Origin: Gloeopeniophorella convolvens
Lineage: Eukaryota; Basidiomycota; Agaricomycetes; Russulales
Direction: 5' to 3'
Assembly: GCA_022496205.1 (NCBI GenBank)
Contig: WTXD01000005.1
Location: 372,001 to 436,000 of the forward strand
Length of the DNA stretch: 64,000 bases
Part shown: piece by piece, positions 1 to 9,817 of the stretch
Position numbering within the stretch: position 1 is the first letter of the stretch
How the letters are laid out: each line of letters opens with the position of its first letter
Made by a program: the position numbers and the translations under genes
The notes under the pieces: generated by a model
The model's input: only the letters and a program-made list of their open reading frames with translations
Database searches by the model: none
Told to the model about the DNA's origin: nothing

Positions 1-320
1 GTACTTCATCAGCGTCCAGGCTTCGCATGGGTGGCGGGCGTGAAGAATAACGTACCAGAACCTCTGGCCATCGCTGTAGATCGAAGAGCAGTAAGAGATA
101 CGATACGAGTCAGATCAGAGATGAGATTTGCGGGACCCGCTTAACCGCATGCATCGCGGCTCCGGCCGGGCGACCCCAAAGCGGGCGCCGGAGCCGGGAG
201 GCGCCCGGGAGATTCCGGGGAGCGGGAAAGGGTTTTGGTTGCACGCTCGCCGACGTCGCGTTCAAGTCCGTACACACATACACCTTCCTTCCGTCCAGTG
301 GCCTGTCGACGACAGCGACG
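1..320. other. Intergenic / upstream of NDUFA6, no gene seen
   Basis: I see no convincing coding exon here. The stretch directly precedes the ATG at 321 and probably holds the NDUFA6 promoter and 5' leader. The open frames on both strands are short, overlap one another and have no recognisable protein content. Confidence 0.4.
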
Positions 321-843
321 ATGACCACCATTCCAACGCGCCTCGCTCGCACAGCAACATCATCCACCAGCCGCGTTGAGCAGCGCAAGCGCGTGCTCGA
401 CTTGTACCGTGACTGGATGCGTGGTGTGCGTGCTGTTCCTCGCCCCCCTCTCCCACGACTTGCACTGACCCCACTTCACAGGCCCCGGAGATCTGCACGC
501 TGTACGCGCTCGACGTCCCGGCCTCCACAGTGCGCGCAGTCATCCGCCAGCGCTTCGAGCACAATCGCTACGTGTCCGACCCCAAGACGATCGACATTCT
601 CCTTCACAAGAGCCGGCAAGAATACCAGGAGTCGATGAATTTCTGGAAGCAGGAGCCGCACGTGCTGGGCCTGCTCTTGACTTCACGCGAGCGCCCGCAC
701 AGGACGTTCTTGCAGAAGTTCTACGAGGGTGCGTGCCGCGCTGCCGGTGGCCCAGCGAATGCATTCGGTGTGCTGACGTGCATGTGCGTGGCGCAGGGAG
801 GGATGAGGATGCTGTTCTTCCTGCGTCCCCGTCCAACGTGTAA
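321..843 (+). CDS. NDUFA6: NADH:ubiquinone oxidoreductase subunit NDUFA6 / B14 (LYR protein)
   Basis: This is an accessory subunit of mitochondrial complex I. It is a small LYR-motif protein that, in the known family, sits on the matrix side and binds the acyl-carrier subunit. Three exons (321-425, 482-728, 797-843) with GT-AG introns join in phase to 132 residues, close to the usual family length. The LYR signature is seen as RVLDLYRDWMRG near residues 24-35, here as the variant D-L-Y-R. It is followed by family-typical segments APEICTLYALDVP, RQRFEHNRYV and a C-terminal HVLGLLL region. The start at 321 is the first ATG in frame and gives a basic, Ser/Thr-rich N-terminus. The last exon supplies only a short acidic tail and ends with TAA at 841. 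The identity is firm from the ordered motifs. The first donor (GTGCGT at 426) was chosen because it alone keeps the frame. Confidence 0.9.
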
Positions 844-1915
844 TTTCTTCTGCATTTGTATAAATATTTTTTTAGACATCAACTCGGGGTTGACAAGTGC
901 CGATCGTGAACCCTGTGTGTTCGGGTAGTTTTTTTCTCTCGTTTCTTTTCTCTGTCAGTACGCTAGGGCAGGGGTGTGAGCAAAATCCTGGGTGTTAATG
1001 GACGGTCGGGGCGTAGAGATGGACGTCTATCCGGTAAGCCTGTTCTCGTCCGCCTCCTTCCCCAACAAGATGATACGCTGCCGCCCCAGTCATAGCTAAA
1101 GGCTTTGATGAACGGCATACAGCATACAGCCAAACATTATGCACCACTGACCTTGCTCTCCGCTTCAATCGTTCTGAGAAGAATCCTCGATGTTTACGCT
1201 CTATCCCTTCTCCCAGGTTTGACTCGAAGTGCACCCAAGTTCCTTCAAACAGTTTGACCCGGTTACTTCCCCGAAGAACGTAGAATGATGGTAGTTTGGC
1301 CATGTTGTACGGGTGAGTGCACTTCCAGGCGCACTTATTATAAGATGAGACCACGCCGCCCCAGTCTTAGCTATGAGCTTTGAAGATCGGTTTCAGCATA
1401 CAGCCAATTACATATGCACCACTGATTCTTTCCCTTTTTCACCTTGTCTTTTGTGTGCATCGGTTCGAGTCGCTGACTGATGTCTCCATTCCAGATAAAT
1501 ATTCCAGGTGGCCGGCACCCCTTAATCCGTTCTCCGGCTCTGCTAGGATACTACAGTACAACTACGACCTATCGCGTAGACTATCATAGTTTTTTACAAT
1601 GACACATACGAAGACGCCGGTTGGCCGGCTGTGGCTGGCCTCAGACGAGGCAGTTGTGGCAGCGCGGCATCATAGCTTTGAGACTTGAGTGACCCGACTT
1701 AGTCGGTTCTTGTCTCTGACGCACATGCAGCTCCGCTGCAACTCTGCTCCGTCTCTCTACTAACCGCATCGTCTGATTCAGGTTGAGCAACTATTGACGC
1801 TCTCACTCTTGCGTCTTGCCCTTGGACACCTGGAATTGTTGACACGACGCGCGCTTGTCCGCTAAGGGCCCAACTAACCTCTGCTCGGTTCAACCTGTGG
1901 ACCTCTGCCCTCGCC
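844..1915. other. Intergenic between NDUFA6 and SET2
   Basis: About 1.07 kb without a supported gene. It contains the 3' region of NDUFA6 (AT-rich just after the stop), an imperfect direct repeat at 1080-1430 (separate entry) and the SET2 promoter/5' leader. Open frames on both strands are short and look accidental. Confidence 0.5.
1080..1430. repeat. Imperfect direct repeat pair, about 75 bp per copy, spaced about 275 bp
   Basis: Copy A (about 1080-1151) and copy B (about 1354-1430) share GCCGCCCCAGTC, then a TAGCT...GCTTTGA segment, then CAGCATACAGCCAA, and finally a TATGCACCACTGA box. There are small indels between the boxes. A weaker third match (CATCATAGCTTTGAGA) lies near 1668. No transposon ends or coding capacity are visible, so its nature is unknown. 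Confidence 0.6.
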
Positions 1916-4900
1916 ATGTCCAAATTTCGTGCCATGGCCCTCAAGGCCGACGGTAACAGCCCCTCGCTGGTCGCCTCAACGTCCTCTGTCACCCTCGAGG
2001 ATCACCCCCCGCGCCCGTCGTCCGAGCGTGCCGCCTCACCCGCCGACGCCCCCTACGTCGTCAAAATGGAGGCCGACCCCACCAATCCTGACACTTCACG
2101 GCCCCCATCCTATCCCCCAAGCTCCGTCAAGGATGAAGAAGACGAACCCTCGTCCCCGCTCAAGACAGAGCCCTCGCCGAAGGACGAAGACGACGTTCCC
2201 ACGATACTCAAACGCAGTGCCTCGCCCTCCGTGTCGCCCAAGCCCGAGGCGACGCCACCCATTCCGCCGCGAAACCCCCAAAGAAGGGTCCGCAGCTCAT
2301 CGGCGACCTGCCCGTCGCGCGAGATGAGGCAATGCTCACGTTCGCCGAAATCGGCGAGAACCACTACCAGTATTCGACACTTGGGCGTAGTAGGGAGGCG
2401 CTGGAGAGCATGACGTGCGAGTGTCCGCCGAGCGGGTTTGGTGAGTCCATTTTCTCTGCGCCTGCTTTCTGGCGGGCTGTTTCGGGCTGGGGCTGAGCGG
2501 GATGTGCAGACCGACGTGCGAGGAGGATTGCATCAACCGCCTGACGCAGGTCGAGTGCGTGCCTGGCGACTGCAAGGGTGGCGCGGCATGCATGAACCAG
2601 CGGTGCGTGACCCTCTCTCGGTGATTTGTGGAGCGCGCTGACATCCAGCAGGTTCCAACGCCGCCAGCACGCGAAGATCGAAATCGTCAAGACGGAAAAG
2701 AAGGGTTTTGGGCTGCGTGCGGCGGAGGACATGTCCAGGTGCGTGCTTGTCTCTCCATGCCACGTGGTACCGCACTGTTGCTGATGGGACGGGTTGCAGA
2801 GACACGTTTATCTACGAGTACGTCGGTGACGTAGTATCGAACCCGACGTTCATCAAGCGGATGCGGGAGTACGCAGAGGAGGGTATCAAGCATTTCTATT
2901 TCATGATGTTACAGAAGGATGAGGTGGGTGGCCGCCCTGTGCCCTCGTATCCTGACGTATGTGAATTGATGTGCCTGGATGCATGCAGTTCATCGACGCC
3001 ACCAAGCGCGGTGGCATTGGTCGTTTCGCCAATCACTCCTGCAAGCCAAACTGCTATGTTGCCAAATGGACGGTCGGCCAGCACGTCCGGATGGGCATCT
3101 TTGCGAACCGCGCGATCAAGAAGGACGAGGAACTCACTTTCAACTACAATGTCGATCGCTATGGGTATGTGACCCTGCCATATACTCGGAAATCAGACTG
3201 AGGGTGGGGTAGTCACGATGCACAACCGTGTTACTGCGGCGAGGACAAGTGTGTTGGCTTCATCGGTGGGAAGACCCAGACGGATATCGCTGGCATGGAT
3301 GACCTTTATCTTGACGGTGAGCGTCCTTCCTCGCATTTGTAGAGCCTTTGACGAACTTTCCGTCCAGCCCTCGGTATTTCGGATGAGGTCGACAGACTTG
3401 GGCTCAAGGGTAGCAAGAAAAAGAAGAGCAAGAAGCTGGATGAGGACTGGATGGTAGGTCATCATCAGGCCTCTGCGTGTGCTAGTTCTGAAGCCTACAA
3501 CCCCAGCCAATACTGAAACCCCTCGCCCTCAAGGAGGTACCGAAGGTCATTCAGGCCATGCGACAAACTCAGAGTCGCAAGGTCCTGGTCAAATTGTTGA
3601 CTCGAATAAAGGCAAGCCTGCTTACTCTTTTGGGTGGGATGCCGTATTGAGCCACCTTAGATGTCCGAGGACCAATCAGCTCTTCGCCAAATGATGCGGT
3701 TACGAGGTTTCAGTCTTATGACAAATATCATGGACGACTATGAGAAAGACCTCGAAATTCTCATGCTGGTATGTCACACGTTCCTCCGCAGCATTTCGAA
3801 CCTCACCATCGTGTGTAGGCAATTGACTGTATGAGCACATGGCCTCTCATCTCACGGAATAAAGTGGAGGACTCCAAAGTCAGCACACCTGTCGAACGAT
3901 GTACAGAATCAGAGAACACGATCCTTCAGAAGGCCGCTCAAAACGTGGGTTTATGTCGCCGCATATCACATACATCGAGCTTACACCCCATCTCTAGCTC
4001 CTGGACCAGTGGAGCACATTGGAAACCGCATACCGTATACCAAAGCGCTTGAAGGGTGTACGTCTCGTTAATAAAGTCGAGCCATCTCGATATCCTAATG
4101 TTCGATACAGGATGACACCGAGGAAGAGCAGCCCCCAGATTGGGCGCCAGCACGATCCGCCTCACCAACGGACCGCGCCTTGAAACGTTCAAAGCTTGAT
4201 GTGTTCAACAAGGCGGCTGAACTGAAGATCAAGCCGCTCGGCTACACCCACTTCAAGCCCACCAGTACCCACTTCAAACCCACCGGCTTTGGCTTCCCTG
4301 ACGACCGCGGGCTCTCCACCGGGCTGACGCCTTCGTTGGAGGACATGCGGATAATCATGCCCTATCAGGAAATGCATCTCGCGCGGGTCGAGCGCGCCAA
4401 GGCAGACACCGCCGCGATCATCGCGGCTGCTGCCGCCGCGCAGAAGGCAGAGGAGGACCGCGCTGCTGCGCTGCTGGCCGCAGCGGCGGAGGAGAAGAGC
4501 AAGGAGGAAGAGCGCAAGGCGGAACGCGAGCGACGGCGGAAGGAGCGCAAGGAGAAGGGCCACGACGAGCCCCGCCCGAACCGCGAAGAAAACCGTGAGA
4601 AGCGCTTGCTGAAGCTCGTCGGCGCCGTCGTCGTCAAGACGATGTCGAAATACCGCTCGCGGATGGACGTCGACACGTTCAAGAAGCACGCGAAGGAGGT
4701 GCGCACCGCCCCTCGTTCCGCTTCGGTTCCGCGCGAAGTCGCTCATGCATGATGTGATGTTGCAGCTGACGCATGTCGTCGCGGAGAAGGAGAAGAAGTC
4801 GGCGAGCTTCCGCGACAAGCAGAACAAGCTTGATGCGCTTTCGGACGAGAAGATAACGAAGATCAAGAAGTTCGCGCGCGATTATATCCACAAGGTACTG

Positions 4901-5281
4901 CACCGGCTGGAGAGGGGCAAAAAGCGCCCGCCAGACTCCACGCACTCGCACTCGCACTCGCACTCGCACTCGCCCACAAACTCACACTCGCATGCGGGAA
5001 TTGCGGAGGACGAGGACGCGGCGGGCGAGATGGCGATGAGCGTCGAGGAGGCGATGGACCTCAGCGAGGACGAGGCTGACATGGACTTAGACGGCGACGA
5101 CGACGCGGACGACGACGGCGAGCCGACGCCCGTCGATGCGGCTGAATCCGACACAAGTACGGCCGTCGCGGTGCCCGTGGACCCGCGCCTGCGCGCGCGC
5201 TCGGTGGCAGAAGTCAAGGCGAAGGAATGGGGGCTGGACAGCACGCTGCCGAGTGCGGAGCCGATGGACGTCGTCTCGTAG
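1916..5281 (+). CDS. SET2: SET2 histone H3 lysine-36 methyltransferase (apparent 1-nt frame breaks)
   Basis: This enzyme methylates H3K36 during elongation by RNA polymerase II. About 13 exons give roughly 897 residues. Visible parts in order: a Ser/Pro/acidic N-terminus; an AWS cysteine cluster ([23 protein letters not shown]); the SET domain with [14 protein letters not shown] and the catalytic [11 protein letters not shown]; the post-[15 protein letters not shown]; a middle helical region ([17 protein letters not shown]); a coiled coil rich in Ala/Glu/Lys; and a C-terminal SRI domain ([25 protein letters not shown]) that in this family binds the phosphorylated Pol II tail. An acidic tail with His-Ser repeats follows. 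The 49-bp intron 3612-3660 is GC-AG. Two oddities stand out. The frame changes at the CCCCC run 2275-2279, where one extra C would rejoin PIPPRNP to [11 protein letters not shown]. The next consensus donor (2441) is out of phase, although GT at 2436 is in phase. No WW domain was recognised. The start at 1916 is the first ATG of the open frame. Confidence 0.88.
4941..4972 (+). repeat. Hexanucleotide microsatellite (CGCACT)n inside SET2
   Basis: About five tandem copies of CGCACT encode an alternating His-Ser run in the C-terminal exon of SET2, just after the SRI domain. Being in frame and a multiple of three, length changes here would alter the linker without breaking the gene. Confidence 0.85.
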
Positions 5282-5612
5282 CGCCGGGGCCAAGTACTGT
5301 CCCCGGCCTACAATGGACATCACTTGCTTGACTTATTTGTTTTATCACTTGTCTCGTCGGAAGTCTCTTACTTTATTCTGTTGTGCCTTTTGTTTTGCTC
5401 GTTCTGTGGGTGGCTCTTTGCTCCTAGTCGACCAGCATTACCTTCGCTTGATTAGCACACCCCTTAGTACAGTACCATACGACCCATGGAATGCATTCAC
5501 TCTGGCCCTCGCTCCCATGATCAATAAAGCATCCACCTCTATGCACACCAGCAGTATTAGGTCTAGAGTATATCTAACATTCAGAACGTCGCGAATACGC
5601 CGCCGCTGTCCT
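5282..5612. other. Convergent 3' intergenic region
   Basis: About 330 bp lie between the stops of SET2 (+) and the PPR-like gene (-). It is T-rich after the SET2 stop and contains an AATAAA at about 5522, a candidate poly(A) signal for the plus strand. No gene is seen. Confidence 0.5.
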
Positions 5613-8018
5613 TCAATCATTGTCCGCCTGGCCCCTTCCCGACCCATTCCTCATCACATCAACCCGCCGCATGGCCACTCCGATCTCCGCCTCGTTCGGA
5701 ACATTCGCCAGCCCGACCCAGTCCTCCATCCACCGCACAAGGCGCAGGTACTCCCCGCCCCCACCACGCAGCCGCTCGAGCAGCGGCGCGCCGACGCTCA
5801 CCTCCGCCCAAAACACGAGCGCATACGCGAGCGTGCGCGGGCGCGGTGCGACGCCCAGCGCGCGCATCCACGCCAGCACGAGCGGGATCGTGCCTGCCGA
5901 GCGCGCGGCGCCGAGCAAGAGGATGGCTGCGCGGAACACGGCGTCATCCGGCGCGAAGGCGGGGTATGCGGGTGTCGTCCCGGCTGGGAGGAACGGCGGC
6001 GACGCGTCCGCAGGCACGGGCGGGGGTTCCTTGTCGTCCGACGCGGGCCCAGCGGGCGCGAGGAACCGCCGGAGGTCGCTCAGCGGCGCGGTGGCGGGGC
6101 CGTCGCCCGACGCACGCACGGCGTGTGCCGGCGCGCGGACGTCCGCGAGCGCAGGCCAGCCTGAGAGCAGTGCGTCCGCGAAGGTGCGGTATGCGCGGCG
6201 CCACGCGCGCTCGGCGCCCCACATGTCGCCCGTGTCGGTGCCGAGCGCGGCCCGAAGTTGCGTGTAGCGCTGGCGGCGCGCGCTGCGAAGCGACGCCAGG
6301 GGCGTTTCGCGTGGGACAGGGACGGCGGGGCGGAACGCGAAGCCGAGGCCGAGCTCGCTCATCGCGCCAGTGAAACTTTCGCCGCGGAGCGTCGCGCGGC
6401 GCGCGGCGTCGAGCATGAAGGTGAAGGTGCGCGTGTTGGGTGCCGCGTTGTAAAGGGCTGGGATGTGTTCCCAGAGCTGGAGCGCCGCGGAGGGGTTCGC
6501 AACGACGAGCGTTTGCATGAAGCGGTTCACCACGGCCAACGGGACAACGTAGTTCCTCATTGGACGTGTCGTCGAACGACGGTATCCAGTTATGGGGTTG
6601 TTGATGAGCTCCAGCGCGCGGGCGGGGTGCCCAGCGCGAATCAGGACCTCCACGCCTATAGCGAGCACCGTGTGATCCAAACGCAGTTTTCGAGTGCCAT
6701 GTACGCTGCGGTAGCGCTCCCAGACTTTCAGCGCGAGGGTATATGCGCGTTTCCGCAAGAGTCCGTTGAGAACGATGGTATAAGCGAGGGCCGTATTGGT
6801 GCGGAAAGGGAAAGTTTGCGCTTGGGACCACTCGAAGAACGCGACGAGGTTTTCTGGGGAGAGGCTTCGCGTGCGCGACAGACTGAAGAGGCGCGCCACC
6901 CAAGATGCAGGGGTGGTGGTTCGTTTGTTGAGGAAACGTGGAGACTGGGCCCCACGTTGGAATCGGAACCATTCAGCGTCGGCATTGAATTGTGAACGCA
7001 GGTCGTTCTCATCCACAAGGTGTCTGAGGTAGTCGGATGCAGGTGTTCTAGTGAGGTGAGGTTGAGGTGAATATTCTGGACCGGCCATGTGGGGCGGCAT
7101 CGCTCGTCGTGAAGTGTCCAGCTTGGAAAGATTCCGCGCGTAAATCGTAGCGTCGCCAGTGGGACTATTCGCAAAGATGCGAAGGAAAGACTCTAGGTGG
7201 GCACGGGTAGGGACAATCTTCTCAAGAACCATTCGCTGACGCAGATCTTCAGTGAGTTGCAGCGTGACATAACGATTCTGCAGGAGGTAGCGGTATGTCT
7301 TCTTGGTGAGGACCAGCTTGCGCTCGGTCATGGCTCGGAGAAGGAGAATAGCGAGGGGTCCAATGTGCTGGCCGTCGTCGGATGACTCGACGTATGCCAC
7401 TAGCGCGCGCAACATACGGTTGAAGTGCCAGTATTCGTGGAAAATTGGCAAGCCAATGAATAGCTTTACGACACGCTCCAGGGCTGGGAGCACCTTGTAG
7501 GCACCCAAAATATGCGCGGCGAGTATGATCGCATGGGGACGCAGGTCTGGGGGTATGTGGGGTAGATTCGTGACGAGTAGATGGCTTGCTTTGTGAGCGT
7601 CTTGTGGTGAGTGGACCTTGGAACAAATTTCTATCAGCAGCCAAGTGGGCGGCGAGCGTGTCGGGGTTGCGCTCGGCGATGGCGAGCGCACTGCACCCGT
7701 CAGCAGCTCAAGCCGGGAAATGGCGGCATCCACGGTTGGAAGTTCGGTGACCGAGCCCCAGCGCATCGCATCTAGAGCAGCGCGTGACAGGCTCGTGAGA
7801 CGGAGGCCCTGGCCGCCAGCCGCAGAAACGCCATCCTGGCTGTCTGCACTCCGGATGAATTTCAGAAGGTTTGTGACGCGTATTTGCACAGTCGTGTGGG
7901 GGGACTGGTAGAGGCGTGGAGCATAGGTTCCGAAGAGTGCCAGGCGTTCATGTCTCAGTAGAAGCCCAACACGTTGGACAATGACCATTGGCATGCGCGA
8001 TAGACATCTGTGGGTCAA
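5613..8018 (-). CDS. Large helical-repeat (PPR-like) protein, probably mitochondrial
   Basis: A single uninterrupted frame of 801 residues, unusual among the intron-rich neighbours. The N-terminus (MPMVIVQRVGLLLRHERLAL) is basic, hydrophobic and without acidic residues, as in a mitochondrial presequence. The true start may be the internal Met at about residue 9. The body is rich in Leu/Ala/Arg with repeated amphipathic helix pairs, for example LAYTIVLNGLLRKRAYTLAL, VEVLIRAGHPARALELIN and PLAVVNRFMQTLVVANP. Their spacing resembles pentatricopeptide repeats, whose known members bind organellar RNA. Low-complexity Pro/Ala stretches interrupt the C-terminal third. I do not recognise a specific named orthologue, and the PPR assignment rests on helix-pair pattern only. 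It could also be another TPR-like fungal mitochondrial protein. It converges on SET2 and its 5' end faces the SR gene. Confidence 0.6.
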   Translation of the reverse strand: MTHRCLSRMPMVIVQRVGLLLRHERLALFGTYAPRLYQSPHTTVQIRVTNLLKFIRSADSQDGVSAAGGQGLRLTSLSRAALDAMRWGSVTELPTVDAAISRLELLTGAVRSPSPSATPTRSPPTWLLIEICSKVHSPQDAHKASHLLVTNLPHIPPDLRPHAIILAAHILGAYKVLPALERVVKLFIGLPIFHEYWHFNRMLRALVAYVESSDDGQHIGPLAILLLRAMTERKLVLTKKTYRYLLQNRYVTLQLTEDLRQRMVLEKIVPTRAHLESFLRIFANSPTGDATIYARNLSKLDTSRRAMPPHMAGPEYSPQPHLTRTPASDYLRHLVDENDLRSQFNADAEWFRFQRGAQSPRFLNKRTTTPASWVARLFSLSRTRSLSPENLVAFFEWSQAQTFPFRTNTALAYTIVLNGLLRKRAYTLALKVWERYRSVHGTRKLRLDHTVLAIGVEVLIRAGHPARALELINNPITGYRRSTTRPMRNYVVPLAVVNRFMQTLVVANPSAALQLWEHIPALYNAAPNTRTFTFMLDAARRATLRGESFTGAMSELGLGFAFRPAVPVPRETPLASLRSARRQRYTQLRAALGTDTGDMWGAERAWRRAYRTFADALLSGWPALADVRAPAHAVRASGDGPATAPLSDLRRFLAPAGPASDDKEPPPVPADASPPFLPAGTTPAYPAFAPDDAVFRAAILLLGAARSAGTIPLVLAWMRALGVAPRPRTLAYALVFWAEVSVGAPLLERLRGGGGEYLRLVRWMEDWVGLANVPNEAEIGVAMRRVDVMRNGSGRGQADND

Positions 8019-8301
8019 AGAGTTAAAACCACCGAGGGTATATACGAGAACAGTGTGCCTACTGATCCCTTTGTATGTCTCCCAGGCGGCGCGAGAGCGC
8101 GACAGGATCAGAAGCTAGGCACAGGCATGCGCGTCCGGCTCTGTCGCAGGTTGGGTGAGCGCGGAAGGAACAACAGCGGCAAATGTAATTTGTGTATTGA
8201 TGTGTGCGGGACCAAACAAGGCCAAGCAGAGTGCCTTGAAATGCCCAATTTTGTCTTTCACCAACTGCCATAACCGCGACGAGCGACACCGTCCCCTCGC
8301 T

Positions 8302-9237
8302 ATGCCTCGCATTCTCTTCGTTAGTGGCTTCCACCCAGCCACTCGTGCCCGGGACCTTGCCTACGAGTTTGAACGGTATGTCGACCGCTACTTTTGTTTC
8401 CATGAGCACGCTAAAGCTTATTTTGGCGCCAGGTTCGGCCCCCTCATTCGCTGCGACGTCCCCGCGCCGCGCAATCCCAATGCACAGACGAACCCGTAGG
8501 TGTCTTCCGCCAAATACTTCTCCTACTCTTTCGCCGCAGTGCCTTGGGCGCCCCCTTCGCCGCGCAATTGCCCGCACGCACGCACGCGTTTTTCTTTTCG
8601 ATTTCGAGCGCCGTCGTCTATCGCGCCCTTCGATCCCGCGTCGAGTCCGAACGAACGCTCAACGTCCCTCAACTACCGCAGTTACGCTTTCGTCGAGTTC
8701 CGCAGCACGCGTGATGCCGAGGATGCCTACTACGACATGTGGTGACGGACACGCGCCTCGCCCTTTGTCCTGCCTCTCACTAGCGCTCCATTTTTAGGCA
8801 CGGCCGGATGTTTGAAGGCTCACGCTTAGGTATTCAAGTAAGTATCCAGTTGGCCACGTAATGATAGGCGTTGACGGTCTATTCAGTGGGCCAAGAATCC
8901 TCCGTCTTCTGTGTGGCGGATAGATAGGCGTTCCCCTCCCCCGCGTAGCCGCGACCGCTCGCGCAGTCCCCGTCGGCGGGGCGGTCGCGACCGTGACAGA
9001 GACCGTGATCGGGACCGCGACCGCGATAGAGATCGTGACCGGGACCCGGATCGTGACCGCAGAGACAGAGACCGCGACCGGCGAGAGAGGGACCGCGACT
9101 CGCGGGACAAGGAGAGGGATGACCGCCGCAGCAAGAGCCCTGACCGCAAGCGCAGCTTGTCACCTGCACCCGTCAAGGAGGAGGATGCGGCCAAGTCTCC
9201 GGTTCTTCCGCTCAAGGAGGGGGATTCCGGCGCGTGA
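8302..9237 (+). CDS. RRM-containing SR-type splicing factor
   Basis: A small RNA-binding protein of 195 residues from five exons (8302-8375, 8433-8495, 8682-8741, 8798-8837, 8887-9237) that join exactly in phase. The N-terminal RRM shows the RNP2-like strand ILFVSGF at residues 4-10, a helix [15 protein letters not shown], and the RNP1-like strand YAFVEF followed by [10 protein letters not shown]. The segment [11 protein letters not shown] closes the fold. The C-terminal half is an RS/RD domain with many Arg-Asp and Arg-Ser dipeptides between about 8940 and 9140, ending in an acidic tail. SR proteins are nuclear and promote spliceosome assembly at exons. The four short introns fall inside the RRM. 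ATG 8302 was chosen because it opens directly into the first RRM strand; an upstream ATG is out of context. I cannot assign it to a particular SR protein. Confidence 0.85.
8985..9115 (+). repeat. GACCGN/GATCGN simple repeat coding Arg-Asp dipeptides
   Basis: A hexameric degenerate repeat (GACCGT, GACCGC, GATCGT and variants) encodes the RD dipeptide tract of the SR protein. Purity is imperfect, with synonymous variation between units, which suggests selection for the dipeptide rather than recent slippage. Confidence 0.75.
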
Positions 9238-9817
9238 CCGCGGCGTGCAGACCAAGCCTCGCTTATCTCCTCTTACTCTTTTGCTCGTCCGTTTTGCTTC
9301 GGTCTCGCACACAAAACATTATAGCAGTCGCGTGCGCTGCGCCGCTAGGCTTCATGTTCCGTATCCTACCATAGTCCCCACCCATGTCAATGTCCGTGTT
9401 TTAATCGACATTAGACGAGCGCCGACCCTCTGCGAAGGGGTCGTGAGTCGCTGTCGAAGAATCTGCGCCTATTGCCAATTCGTTCTGATTCTTCTTGCGT
9501 CGAAATAAGTTGCATGGAAGAAAGACAAGTAGACAAGTGGACAACGAGCACTCGACTGGACTTCGGTTGAGTCTTACGTGCTCTTACGTGAGTAGGACTG
9601 GAAGGTGCCAACGAACAAAGTCCGGGCCGGTCTGCGCCACTCCACGCGTGCGAGTCGACAGACACCGCCGCCGCTCCGTTCCATTGTCTGCCGCAGACTT
9701 GTCCTCGACCACCACCACAGCTTGGCAACCGCCATATACTCGCTCATCTGGTACGGCCTATAGTGACCACACATGAATGCCTGATATGACGGCCCCCACA
9801 CAGACCATTCCCCAGCC
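9238..9817. other. Intergenic between SR and RING-CH genes
   Basis: About 580 bp. It holds the T-rich 3' flank of the SR gene and the presumed promoter of the RING-CH gene. I see no gene or strong motif. Confidence 0.5.

Noticed and set aside
5136..6972. Long frames overlapping the PPR-like gene on both strands (for example 5136-6164 and 5944-6972)
   Set aside because: They are Arg/Ala/Pro-rich shadows of a GC-rich coding region, with no independent motif.
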